A stretch of 64,000 nucleotides of DNA from Macrobrachium rosenbergii (lineage: Eukaryota > Arthropoda > Malacostraca > Decapoda > Palaemonidae): positions 49,158,727 through 49,222,726 of the forward strand of contig NC_089781.1 of assembly GCF_040412425.1 (NCBI RefSeq). The letters are read 5' to 3'. The translations under genes and the position numbers were made by a program. Positions 1 through 9,998 of this stretch are shown here, piece by piece. Positions within the stretch are counted from its first letter, which is position 1. The number at the start of each line of letters is the position of its first letter. The notes under the pieces were generated by a model, which had not been told where the DNA came from, did no database searches, and was given only the letters and a program-made list of their open reading frames with translations.

Positions 1-828
1 CGGAGTCAAGCGGGACTTCTCCCTGTTCAGCTGGAACCCTAACGATTCCAGGAACTTGACGACTATGGTCGTAGCCTTCCGGCACTCCTGAACTGTTGGA
101 GCCCAGATTATCCAATCGTCCAGGTACGCTGCTAGGGAGATGCCCTGGGACCGGAGCTGTTGAACTACTGTCTCCGCCAGCTTTGTAAATATCCTGGGGG
201 CTATATTGAGTCCGAAAGGCATGACTCTGAAGGAGTAGGCTTGTCTCCCTAGCCTGAAACCCAGGTAGGGAGAGAAGTTCCGCGCAATCGGGACGTGATA
301 GTAAGCGTCTGAAAGATCGATAGAGGTGGTGACGGCTCCACGCGGCAGTAGAGTCCTTACTTGAGCCACCGTAAGCATGCGAAACTTGTCGCATTTTATA
401 TAGAGATTTAGACGCGACAGATCTAGAATCACTCTTTGCTGATCGGAACCTTTCTTTGGGACAGTGAACAACCTGCCTTGGAACTTGAGGTGCCTTACTT
501 TCTTTATTGCTCTCTTGTTGAGCAGTTCTGTCACATAGTCCTCCAGGACTATGGAGGGGGGTTGGTAGAACCTGATCAGAGGAGGGGGATCTTTGATCCA
601 GCTCCAACCCAGACCCTTGGATACAATGCTGTGTGCCCAAGGACTGAAGGACCACTGGTCTCTGAACCAGTAAAGTCGACCACCTACCTGACTGACCTCA
701 GTGGGAGGAAGCAGGTTTGTTTCCTCTACCACGGCCAACTTTTCCCTTGGAGGCAGAGCCAGGTTTACCTCTGTATGGGGCTCGACCTCTACCCCCCCTT
801 GCGCTCCTATTAAGGCCGTGAAAGACCC
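1..828 (-). CDS. DIRS-A reverse transcriptase, partial (open to window edge)
   Basis: Read on the minus strand this frame is open from about 828 to base 1 and continues beyond the window. It begins with an acidic leader overlapping the gag tail in another frame, then VGGRLYWFRDQW and SPWAHSIVSKGLGWSW, followed by the RT core: the KKVRHLKFQGRLF block, a VILDLSRLNLY block, SIDLSDAYYH, the MPFGLNIAPRIF block and the catalytic YLDDWIIW box near 110-130. This is the DIRS-type RT signature, with YLDD rather than the FADD box of LINEs. The N-terminal limit is uncertain, because translation probably needs a +1 shift or re-initiation from gag. Confidence 0.8.
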
Positions 829-2359
829 CCCGGCCCTCACAGGTAGAATTGTACGCCGGAGAGGAGACGTACGAGGGTGCAGCAAGGGACTGGGCTAGTT
901 GGACCAGAACAAATTGTTGGGGTTGAGCCTTGGAGGTGGAGGGTTGGCCCACCGCCGAGACCGGGACTGCCTGAACGACTGTCTGGTGAAGAGGTCGCTT
1001 TATGGCGACGAAAAACGTTTCCCAGACTTAGACTGGGAGGTACCAGACTCTGGGGTTTTCCGCTTGTAGGCGGAGATACCCCAACGAAACAAGGCTTTGG
1101 TTGGCTCTGGTAGCTTCCCCAGAACACTTCCTACCTCAGACTCTGGGAACAGGTTCGCCCCAGATAGAACTTTTCATGAGCTTGTTAGGCTCATGACGTA
1201 TGGTGGCATCCAAAATGAACTTGAACTGGCACTCCAACCTTGCCACCATAAAGTCATACAGGTCTGACTGAAACCCTGCTAACAGGGATTTAGCCAGAAC
1301 CTGAAACAGGCATTCCTCTGCGAAGGAGACGGCGGTTGCTTGTTATGCACAGGGAGCTCAAGGATCGGCCTAACCGAGACCGAGCCTCAAACTCCGCCTT
1401 GAGCAAAGCTTCCGGGATCTTGGGAAGCTGCTCGCTAAATTGGGAAGACGCACAATCAGCGTCCAATTTACCCACCGTAAAAGTGGACGGAGCGTCATTC
1501 CAGAACTCGTCACCTCCCGGGAATAGCAGGGATGTGGAGTCCGTCTCCCTCAGCTGAGGCAAGGGTTTGCCGTCAAAGCAAGCCTGGGCCGTTGCTAGAG
1601 CGACCTTGTTAAGGCAGGGAGTGGGTAAATTATCCCCCAAGGAGAACATGGTGTAATTCCCCTTGAAAGGCGTCAGTTTAGTGTTCTCAGTCTGCCACTC
1701 CGTAAGAGTGCGCAGGAGAGCAGACTGCGCTTGGTCTCTTGGGAAGATCACTGTCTCCCTAGGGACCTTGTCCGAGCGTACCCAGGCTTCCTCCGTCAGC
1801 CTAACGAAGCCTGGGTAAGGGGGCAGGAGATCAGGAGGGAAGAACTCCAACTCCTCCAGGCGTCTCGTGCCAAGACCTTCAATTGTTAAGGTGTCTTCGT
1901 GCCGAATGGCACAAAGAGCAAAGCGCCATGGGTTCCCTACAGCGAAGGGAGGGAGGTCAGCCGTATCAGGGATCTCGTACTGTGGATCGGCCCCGCCGGA
2001 GCGAGCCATACCCGCCAGTAGAGAATCATGGCTGTGAAGCTTCTCCGCTATTTTGGAGAGCTTCGCGTCAACCTCCGCCGAGAACCTCTCGAGCAAGGAA
2101 TTAGCAAAGGCCTCAGGGTCAAAGGCAGGCTGGCGAGGAGAGCTTGGTTTAGATGCTCTCCTACTCGTGCCAATGCCCGAGGTTCCTAGTTTGCTCCCGG
2201 AGGCCCCAGGTACTGCAACCTTGGCCTTCGACGGGGGGAAAGGAGATGCTTTCCGGGAAGACGAGGACTTGTAGCCCTTCGCCTTCCATGAAGTCTTCAG
2301 CTTCAACTTGGGGACAGCAGATGGAGCCCTGTTCTGCAAGATGGAAGACTTCTGAAAAC
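698..2359 (-). pseudogene. DIRS-A gag, main exon, frameshifted
   Basis: The last gag exon starts after a consensus acceptor (TTTTTCAG) at about 2360. A 349-residue stretch (2339-1290) aligns with the 528-residue gag of copy C, including the EELEFFPPDLLPPYPGF and TEEAWVRSDKVPRETVIFPR blocks. The frame is lost at about 1350. Homology resumes in other frames down to the arginine/glycine-rich tail (RGGRGRAPYRGK) and the stop at 698. At least two frameshifts are needed to read it through. The basic RG-rich tail suggests nucleic-acid binding, which is inference. Confidence 0.75.
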
Positions 2360-2426
2360 CTGAAAAATAAGAAGCAGATGACTATGGGGAGTCAAAACGG
2401 GCACCCGCCCCCGTAGCCTCACTTAC

Positions 2427-2735
2427 CTCTCTACCTACCTCTTGGTCCGGCTCCGTGTTCATTCGTTCCAGGTCCAAATCTAAGGCGGCGACGTCCTCTG
2501 AAACTCCCTCGTACAAAGGGTCTAATTGGGGTGGCTGGGTCGCGAGTTGTATCTGCCGGATGATTGGGGCAGCCAATTCCGCCGGGACAGCAGCGGCCAC
2601 CCGGGCGCCGGGGTAAAGCAGGTCCCGCAAGTTGGCGTCGAGGACGTAAGGACTCCCCGACGGCACGTTCCTCCCAAACCCAGCCACCCAGGCGCGGAGG
2701 GACTCAAGGGCCTCCTTCTTAGAGGACTCGACAGC
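2427..2735 (-). CDS. DIRS-A gag, small N-terminal exon
   Basis: Exon of 309 bp between a CTCAG acceptor and a GTAAGTGAGGC donor; both splice words recur in copies B and C, and the donor also in D. It encodes a peptide with the family motif GFGRNVPSGSPYVL and the stretch LLYPGARVAAAVPAELAAPII. If the following 67-bp intron were read through it would hit a stop, so splicing is needed in this copy. The function of this gag segment is unknown. Confidence 0.6.
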
Positions 2736-2846
2736 CTGAGGGAGGGAAGAAAGTCACAAATAATAAATTGTAGCATAAGGATATGAACTACAATATGAGC
2801 ATATATCAGACTGGGAAAAACGTGAGTGACGAATGAAAGAGCTTAC

Positions 2847-3017
2847 CGATTCGTCCTGGACAGTGTTGACCAAGGCGAAGCAAACCTCACAGCCGTCAGG
2901 ATGCCAAACGATAAGTTCATCCAACCGGACCGCACAACCAGCGTGGGTCCGGCACACCACATGTCCGTAAGGTTGATGGAGGGTGGCGGTGCATCCTGTT
3001 TCCTCACAACGCACAGT
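2847..3017 (-). CDS. DIRS-A cysteine/histidine-rich (zinc-finger-like) exon
   Basis: Exon of 171 bp bounded by CTTACAG and GTAAGC. It encodes 57 residues with the spacing C-x4-C-x4-H-x4-H-x2-C-x2-H-x2-C-x10-H-x3-C-x2-C, including CRTHAGCAV and VWHPDGCEVC. Copies C and D keep nearly all these positions, B is damaged, and the older element E keeps part. Copy A has ACTGTG where the others have ATGGTR at the exon start, so it has no initiator here. This supports joining to an upstream coding exon. I recognise no named zinc-finger family. Zinc binding is inferred from the residue pattern. Confidence 0.6.
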
Positions 3018-4841
3018 CTGTAAGTGTAAAGAGTACATGAACCTACCACTCTAAGAAACTTAAACTAGGCAGGCATGGGTATTTCAATCTACCACCGGAG
3101 TACTCCGGAGGGAAGAAAACCCCCGTCAAAGACGGGCCTACTAGATAATAAATTAAATAAAGCGGTAAGCAAGGTGTTCTCCGACCACCGGAATACTCCG
3201 GTGGAGCGAGAGAACTGAGTCAACTGGGTCCTACCACAAGGGATGCCGGAATAAAAAAACGGCGAAACCCGAGGGCAGGACACCGGACTCCAAGGACAAG
3301 TTAATGACTAGTGGCGGAGTGAGCAGCTCACTCCGCTAGTGGATATGCATACATAAAATAAAAGAGATGGTAATGAACTGGTAATAAACAAATGCATCAC
3401 ACCTTCCGGAGTCCGGAAACACCCCCTCCGGAGATCCCCAACCTCTATCGCTAGAAAACAGATGGAGGGTGAGGCAACCAACTACGCGAGACCACAAGGG
3501 CCGGAGAAAGTGCCAGTCAACCCAACTAAAGTAATCTCGAACGTCATGAACTCAGGGAGAGGACGATGAAGGAAACCCAAGAATGTTTGAAACTCGCTCG
3601 AGAGCAAGTTAACGAAACATCGAGCCAAGCACATTGCCACCGGAGACTTGTCCTGGGAGAGAGCGAATCCTCCACCAGGAAAATCCCCAGACTCGGAGAA
3701 AACGCCAGTAGACGCCACCCGCACGAGAGATGCAAGAGCTGGTTAGGGTTAAGAGGAGGGAGGGGGAAGGGTTGGGGGTAGGGAAGAGAGTAGGCCTGAG
3801 CCAGTGAAAACAGGAGACTGGGGAAGAAACTTCACCCGCTCAACTGCAGTCACACACCACGTCAAGTAAATTAATACTAGCCGTGGAAGGTCGTAGCCTA
3901 CCTCAGGGGAAAGCGACCTAAGGACTCGCCAGCTCACACCTAGTCATAGCCTAGGTCAGTACCTGCACCTAGGCATAGCCTAGGCTAACAGGTTGGGAGA
4001 AGGAAAGGGAGGGGGAGGAAAAAACGGGGAGAGAAATTTCCGAGCTGGAAACCAACCAGAGCCGAACGAAAGAGAGGGATGCCATGACAGCAAAGAGGAG
4101 ACACAACCATCGAAAGTTTTACCCTTCCGAGAGAAGGGGAAGACAATGGGGCTCACTCTACCACTCAAACAACGGCTCATGGAAGGAACAACAACAGAAA
4201 CTCCCTCAACCTGAAGATTCCTACCCTACACCTAACCTAACTGGGGAGAGCGGGAGACCCAGGAAGCAATGCTAGCCTAACATAAACATAAAGTATTGAT
4301 AAGGCTAATAACTAGAACCATAAATCACCATCGCTAATAAAAAAATTACACATAAACCATGAATACTTGTGTTCATTATCGATAGCCAAACAAGAGGAGC
4401 GACAGGGTATTACTGATGCTCCTCCATCTAAATTAGGGCAATAAACAATAACACCAGCACGATAATAAAATAATAAAGCGGCTAATACTGTCAATGGAAC
4501 ACACCCTGGCGGAGGAACCCAATGGGAAATGACGGAACCCTAATGAAGGAACCCGACAAGTGGATCAAAATAAATATAGAGAAACACCGCTACAACCCGC
4601 CCAGGAAACACCACCAGGATGGAACCCAGGGGAATAATGATAAGAATATAACGACAAGGAGAAAACCCAAACAGAACAAGCTGGATGGGCAAATCTCACG
4701 TCAGCATGGTCGGCTGGGGACGCCACGCGCATAACAACAATCGCACAAAACTTTAAAATAATGATTGAACCAGCCAAACTTATCATAAAAACCCCACAAG
4801 ACGATGGTACTTAACTTGGTGACAGAAAAGCTGCTCGAAGA
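3018..4841 (-). other. DIRS-A leader / putative intron 1
   Basis: About 1.8 kb between the first-exon peptide and the zinc-finger-like exon. No homologous protein is seen in any frame. It holds short palindromes of the form CCGGAnTACTCCGG at 3092-3109 and 3184-3203, a related one near 3402-3440, and CCTAGGCTA-rich DNA around 3890-3990. Equivalent non-coding leaders exist in B, C and D. Confidence 0.5.
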
Positions 4842-4844
4842 CAT
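4797..4844 (-). CDS. DIRS-A short first-exon peptide (candidate)
   Basis: An ATG at 4844-4842 opens with MSSSSFSVTKLSTI. The same kind of start follows the 5' ITR at the same distance in B, C and D (MSSVAEITATKLYSSL, MSSTESFPPPKLSTIS, MASSLDSSSPKLSTIS). Similarity is lost just after KLSTI, as expected near a splice donor, although I cannot pick a canonical GT site with certainty. Probably the start of gag. Confidence 0.4.
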
Positions 4845-4907
4845 GCTGGGTAATCCAAAAACAGCCCAAAAACACGAGCACAAAAATTCAACCAGTGAAA
4901 ATCTCAC

Positions 4908-5228
4908 GTGCTAGAAATGGAATGGTGTAGGTGGCGCTGGAGTTGCAAACGCTTAAAACTGGTGGGTGAGTGTAGGGGCTGAAGACTCTCTACTCTTCCC
5001 GGGGATTTTGACATGGGGATGTCTATCGAGTGTGGCTCTGTGGTTGTGATTCTTTCACTCACCCTTGGTAATACCGACGTCTTCCATATGGAAGTGAGAT
5101 CGATCTGGGGTAGTAACTCCAGCATTCCTGAAGGAATTTTTCTCTGGTTGTTAGCAATATTTATACCTAGAAATTCGTGACACTTCAGTATGGAATTTCA
5201 CCGGGTGACATGATGCAGAGCTCAGAAA
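4908..5228 (-). repeat. DIRS-A 5' inverted terminal repeat
   Basis: About 320 bp matching the 5' ITR of copy B in the opposite orientation. It includes TTTCTGAGCTC at the outer edge, TCACCCGGTGAAAT and TAGGTATAAATATTGC. Its partner at the 3' end is outside the window. Confidence 0.75.
5158..5165 (-). promoter_or_regulatory. Candidate TATA box in DIRS-A 5' ITR
   Basis: TATAAATA on the minus strand, about 320 bp upstream of the first-exon ATG. The same word is at the matching place in copy B. It is AT-rich ITR sequence, so the promoter role is a weak inference. Confidence 0.25.
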
Positions 5229-5240
5229 TGTCCCAATCTG

Positions 5241-5554
5241 CTTTTCTGAGCTTCGACCTGTGTCAGCCGGTGAAATGTCCCTTGAGCACACATTTCTAGG
5301 TATAAATATTGCTAAATATACCAGAGAAAGAAAATCAACGGGAATGCTGAGGTTACTACCCTCAGAGCGATCACCTCTTATGTAACAGGTGTCGGTATAG
5401 AGTAGGGTGAGTGAATATGTCCACTACCACAGGACCTAACTCTGTAGAATGTCCCGATGTCATAACCCCGATGCGAAAAGAGCCGCCCAACGGCAACTCA
5501 CCCGCCTGTACCTGACGACCTGAGCGCCACCTACCCTCATTCCTTTTTAGCACG
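5241..5554 (+). repeat. DIRS-B 5' inverted terminal repeat
   Basis: About 314 bp reverse-complementary to 13978-14320 over most of its length: GACCTGTGTCAGCCGGTGA, TGAGCACACATTTCTAGG, GCTAAATATACCAGAGAAAG, GAGCGATCACCTCTTATGTA and others. The outermost CTTTTCTGAGCTTCG is unique to this end and is represented in the ICR. Confidence 0.88.
5301..5308 (+). promoter_or_regulatory. Candidate TATA box in DIRS-B 5' ITR
   Basis: TATAAATA about 315 bp before the first-exon ATG, matched by the same word in copy A. It also occurs inverted in the 3' ITR, so it could drive antisense transcription. Low confidence. Confidence 0.25.
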
Positions 5555-5615
5555 CTGCTTTCTGGTAACACGCCTTGCTTGTGCTCTGTGTTTTTCACGG
5601 TTAATTTGGAATATC

Positions 5616-5666
5616 ATGTCTTCTGTCGCTGAAATCACCGCCACTAAGTTATACTCCTCCCTAGCG
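5616..5666 (+). CDS. DIRS-B short first-exon peptide (candidate)
   Basis: The ATG at 5616 opens with MSSVAEITATKLYSSL, in the same place relative to the ITR as the corresponding peptides of A, C and D. The shared MSS...KL pattern supports a real coding exon, probably the start of gag. Its 3' limit is not certain. Confidence 0.4.
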
Positions 5667-7396
5667 GGTTTTAGTTGTATCGAGGCTGTATTTGGCCCTT
5701 AATTTAATAATTATTGGGTCAAATACCGGGAACTGCCTCTCAAGAAAGTCTACTTGGCCCCGCCATGATGACCTAGTCAAAAGGAGATACGCCTCTACAG
5801 ACCAGTTCAGAAGAGGTTTCGCTGGGTCATTTACATTAATGTTTTGTCTTACAATTGACGTTACCCCTTCAGGAAGTTCATTTTGGGGAATTTTATCTAC
5901 ATTGAGCGGCCAGTGTGCTGGTATTAATACTGGTGTTAGTATCAATTCTTTAGGAGCGCCCTCCCACGGTTTTATGCTTTTAACCCCTTCATAAAGAATT
6001 TTTGGCTTTCGCCGAGTAGATTTTGTTCCCAGGCTGGTGCTGTCTTACAGTCGGTTTTTCTGAATTGTGATACAATGGATGACATGGATATTTATGGATT
6101 AATATTACCTTAGCTTGGCATCAGGAGCGCCATTTTGGTTGCCCACTTCCTGTTCACTTCACTTGGGTAGAACATACCCCAGCACAAGCGTTTATTATTT
6201 TATAATTTTGACTTATGTATTGATGTATTGTTGTTGGTTAAATTTTAGCAGTATATTTTTGTGTTTTGTGGTACTAGCCTGACCCTCTCGCCTTAATCGG
6301 TGGGTTAGGCTACGTAGGTTAGCTTTGCTCATTGACTCTGCTCCCTTCTCTCCCGACTTTGTCGCTTGAGTCGTGGAAGGAGGTGTGGGCCGGTGAAGGG
6401 AGCGCCACGTTCGTTGTTCCATCTGCTGTTCCGTATGTTCTGGGTATGCTTGGATTCTCTGTTAATCCTTCTCCCCCTATAATGAAGGGAGAAAAGTGAT
6501 TCGCAATGCATAGCCCTGTGCCCTACATGTCGGTCTTCGGTTGGCCTTCTGAACAAAAAATTCTCTCCCCTTCACAGTCCCCCCCTACCTCCCCTTCCTC
6601 CACTCTCTCCCTCTTTTTCCCTTTATAGGCTTCGTCTTCAGGGAAAAGATGGGAGTTTGGTTGCAGTAATCCAATGTGCTTAGCCTAACCTCTTTTCGTA
6701 ACTTCTGGCAAGTGTCTTCTTCCCCCTTTGGGGGGAGGCTTGGTACATCTCAACACCTAGTAAGGGGGTTGAGGCCAGTGTCTGGTGGTTTCCCCCACTC
6801 AGTCGACCTTAGTATCGTGACACAGCCATGTCGTTACTCCCCCACCTTTCCCCTGTATAGCAGGTGATGTGTTATCCCTCCCCGTGTGTGGAGCGTCGTC
6901 CTCTCGGGGCCGTCACTCTCTAGGGGGGGGACCTAGACGGGTCTCCAATCGGAGGTTATCCACCCTCCTGGTATCCGTTTTAACGTCATACACCTCACTA
7001 GTGTTTCGTTTGTTCGCTTCCTCATTGGTTCGCGGAACTCCGGACACTTTCAGGGCCTACACAACCCTAGCTGACTCCACCGGTACCCCCGTTGCCGCTA
7101 GCCTTTTCCACTCCGGTGGTCTTTGGTTTTAGTAGGTTGGCTTTACTCACTTCGTTCTCCTATGGACATACGAGAAATGCTCTAATAGTGAACCACTCCG
7201 CCCCTACATAGTAACCAGTGGCGGGGGTAGCGGGGTTTCTGGGGTCTCAGTACTGGAATGACATGTCCAGCATTTTAAAAAACTGCTATTCCATGTATTT
7301 AAGCAGTGAATTTTCTGCCGGTCTCTAGCACCTATGGCAATTATATTTAATTCTAAGTGTGCATGATTTTAGGTTAAGATATATATATATCATTCA
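5667..7396 (+). other. DIRS-B leader / putative intron 1
   Basis: About 1.7 kb without recognisable coding sequence. Open frames here have no counterparts in copies A, C or D. It includes a duplicated segment around 7364-7500 (GCATGATTTTAGGTTAAG twice) leading into the palindrome cluster. Confidence 0.45.
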
Positions 7397-7623
7397 CGTC
7401 GGATTATATCCGGCGTCACTTAACTTACTCTGTCATGTTGCATGATTTTAGGTTAAGGTAGATATTATTTCCGTCGATTTAACTCCGGCGTTCCTTAACT
7501 TATTTGCCATGAATAATGTTTGTTTGCTTCACCGGACTACTCCGGTAAGACTAATCTGCTAATTGCATGAACTGTTACCTGCTCGAGCATAAGGTCCCTG
7601 TCTCCGCCGGATTTACTCCGGCG
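7397..7623 (+). repeat. Cluster of CCGG-ACTCCGG palindromes before the zinc-finger-like exon of B
   Basis: Four short inverted repeats: CGTCGGATTATATCCGGCG (7397), CCGTCGATTTAACTCCGGCG (7471), ACCGGACTACTCCGGT (7531) and CGCCGGATTTACTCCGGCG (7605). Each could form a 6-8 bp stem with a 3-5 base loop. Related palindromes sit at the same place in A, C and D. Confidence 0.6.
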
Positions 7624-7665
7624 TGCCTTCAGTTAAGCATACTCATATACAGTTTATCCATACAG

Positions 7666-7835
7666 ATGGTACGCTGCCAGGAGTCCGGGTGCACCGCAGT
7701 GCTGCACCAGCCCTGCGGCCATGTTGTTCGCCGCTCCCACTCCGGCCGCGCAGTCAGGGTGGGAGACTTGATCGTTTGGCACCGGATGGATGTGAAGTGT
7801 GCTACGCCTTGTTTGAACAGTTCCAGGACGAGTCG
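7666..7835 (+). pseudogene. DIRS-B cysteine/histidine-rich exon, frameshifted
   Basis: Bounded by CATACAG and GTAAGC. It encodes MVRCQESGCTAVLHQPCGH, then diverges. It is 170 bp against 171 in A, C and D; the missing base near the HPDG motif shifts the frame and destroys the last C-x2-C. Two conserved positions (cysteine 22 and cysteine 28 of the exon) have become arginine. The exon is therefore decayed here while still recognisable. Confidence 0.6.
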
Positions 7836-7967
7836 GTAAGCCTAAAGTTACGGCCTTTAGTTTACCTGGTTCCTTGACTTATTTGATAGTTTATAAGGTT
7901 TTTGTTATATCCCTTATATATATTTTAAGTCCTTGGTGTGCAGTTACTTAGTCCTTGTTATTTTCAG

Positions 7968-8272
7968 GCCAATCAAGCTTCTCGCAACGCTTCCTTGGCC
8001 ACCCTTAGGAGTTGGGTGGCTGGCTTTGGGAGGAACGTCCCGTTGGGGAGGCCATATGTTCTGTCGGAGGCCATCTGTAACCTCCTCTTCCCCGGCGCTC
8101 GGTTCGCTGCGGCTGTCCCAGCAGAAGTGGCAGCCCCTTTGATCGAACATATCCGGGAAGCGATGCAGCCCTCCCAGGATGTCATAGCAGCGGAAGTGTC
8201 AGCAGAAGTGGCGGCCATTAACTTGGACCTGGAGCCCATGAATGTGGAACCGACCAGGAGGTAGGTAGGGAG
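7968..8272 (+). CDS. DIRS-B gag, small N-terminal exon
   Basis: Exon between TTTTCAG and GTAAGTGAGG. It opens ANQASRNASLATLRSW and carries GFGRNVPLGRPYVLSE, LLFPGARFAAAVPAE and INLDLEPMNVEP, all conserved in A, C and D. At 305 bp against 309 in A and C, it contains a small indel near its end. The next intron is only 63 bp (8273-8335). Confidence 0.6.
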
Positions 8273-8335
8273 GTAAGTGAGGCAGGGGAGCGGACTCCTT
8301 TTAATTCCCCTTCATCCTCTGTATCTTCTTTCCAG

Positions 8336-9998
8336 GGTTTCCAGAAGTCCTCCTACCTTGGGGATAGGTCGAATTCGACCATCCCCAAGGTAAATAAGTC
8401 ACTGAAAGGTAAGGGATATAAGTCCTCTTCCTCCTGCAAGGCAACTCCCTTTCCCCCGGGGAAGTCACGGGCTTCTAGCCCGGCGGCTTCGTTGCTAGTG
8501 ACACTCCTCTGTAAAGGGGTCGAGAGCAAGGGCAGCCAAAGCCAGTCCCCTCACAACCTGCTTCCAATTTCCAGGAATTGGCAAGCATGCTGCTTGATAC
8601 GATCAACAAGCAGATGGACGAGAGGTGGAAGACGGTATTGGAAAAGCTGCAGAGCCAGGAGACCAAGATCTCCGGGCTCGTGAGCTCCGCAAGTCAGCTC
8701 CGTCCTTCACCATTCCGGACGCCCGCCTCTTCCTCCTTTTGATAAGGGGAACCCTTGGCGCTTGGCTCTTCATGCTCCCCAGCATGAGGATACTTTAACC
8801 ATTGAGGGCCTAGGGACGCGCAGACTTCAGGAGTTGGAGTTCTTTCCTCCAGGTCTGCTTCCCCACTACCCAGGCTTCGCTAGATTGACAGAGGAAGCTT
8901 GGGTGAGAACAGATAAGGTCCCTAAGGAGACAGTCATCTTTCCTAGGGATCAGGCTCAATCGGCTCTGCTTCGCACCCTTGTGGTGTGGGAAGCAGAAAA
9001 CACAAAGCTGACCCCCCTTCAAAGGAAATTTTACGATGTTTTCTTGGGGGGATAGGATAGCAACTCCTTGCATGTCGAAAGTGGCTCAGGCAACTGTTCA
9101 GGCATGCATGGAGGGTAAGTCGATGCCGCAGCTCCGGGAGACCGATCCCACCTCTTTGGTCCTCCCCGGTGACTCTGAATTCTGGAACGAAGTTCCGTCC
9201 ACCTTTACGGCGGGCAAGCTGGACCCAGACTGTGCGTCCACTCTCTTCAGTGATCAGCTTCCCAAAATTCCGGAGGCCCTCCTGAAGCCGGAGTTCGACG
9301 CTAGGTGTCGGCTGAGCCGTGCAATGAACTCCTTGTGTATGGCAGAGGCGACATCTGTGCTGTATGCAGATGAACCCTTTTTCCAGGTCTTAACTAAATC
9401 TCTGCTGGCGGGATTCCAAGCAGACCTGTTTGACTTTACAGTGGCAAGGACGAACTGTCGCAAACATATTTTTGCGGACGCCACTATTAGGCACGAGCCT
9501 AATAAACTGATGAAAAGCTCGATTTGGGGGGCTAATTTATTCCCCGAGGACGAGGTGAACAATGTCCTGGCGGAAGCAACCAGGGCCAACCAGAGCCTCC
9601 GCTCCCGGTGGGGTATTCCCGCCAAACGTAAAATCTCAGAGTCCTCCGGTTCCCATGGCAGGTCGGGGAAAAGGTATAAGAAGTTTGGGAGGCCACAAAC
9701 CCCAACCGTAGTTCAGGCTGTACCAGTCTCACCGGTCAGTCAGCCTTCCACCTCAAAGGCCCAACCCCAACAGTTTGTGCTGGTGCAGCCGGCACAGCAT
9801 TCCCTTGCCTCCCCCACCTTTGTGACGTCTCCGGCGTACAATCCATCCTATGAAAGCCATGGTTCCTTTCGTGGCTTCAATAAAAATGCAAGGGGAAGCC
9901 GAGCAAGGGCTGCCTTCAGAGGCAGGGCTGCATTGCAGTCCCTCTCCCGGGGAAGAGGTGGCCGGGGCAGAGGAAGTAAACCTTCCCCTTCCCAATGA
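8336..9998 (+). pseudogene. DIRS-B gag, main exon, frameshifted
   Basis: Starts after TTCCAG. The first ~400 bp lack a continuous frame. Homology is clear from 8762 (EDTLTIEGLGTRRLQELEFF and TEEAWVRTDKVPKETVIFPR). A frameshift near 9040 leads to a 320-residue open frame to the stop at 9998, containing ETDPTSLVLPGDSEFW, the CRKHIFADATIRHEPNKLMK region and the RG-rich tail. Compared with the 528-residue copy in C, the N-terminal third is damaged. Confidence 0.75.

Larger units (their letters stand above)
1..5228 (-). mobile_element. DIRS-like retrotransposon A (5' part, cut by window start)
   Basis: Minus-strand DIRS-like element. Going down from 5228 it has a 5' inverted terminal repeat, a short first-exon peptide, a cysteine/histidine-rich exon, two gag exons and an RT that runs off the window at base 1. 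It is assigned to the same family as B, C and D by the same ITR words (TCACCCGGTGAAAT, TAGGTATAAATATTGC), the same splice signals and the same proteins. The outer end at about 5228 is placed by comparison with B and is uncertain by a few bases. The 3' half (RNase H, recombinase, ICR, 3' ITR) lies outside the window. The gag is broken but the visible RT is open, so the copy is only moderately decayed. Confidence 0.88.

Noticed and set aside
436..813. 125-codon plus-strand frame
   Set aside because: Antisense shadow of the DIRS-A RT, which has clear motifs on the minus strand.
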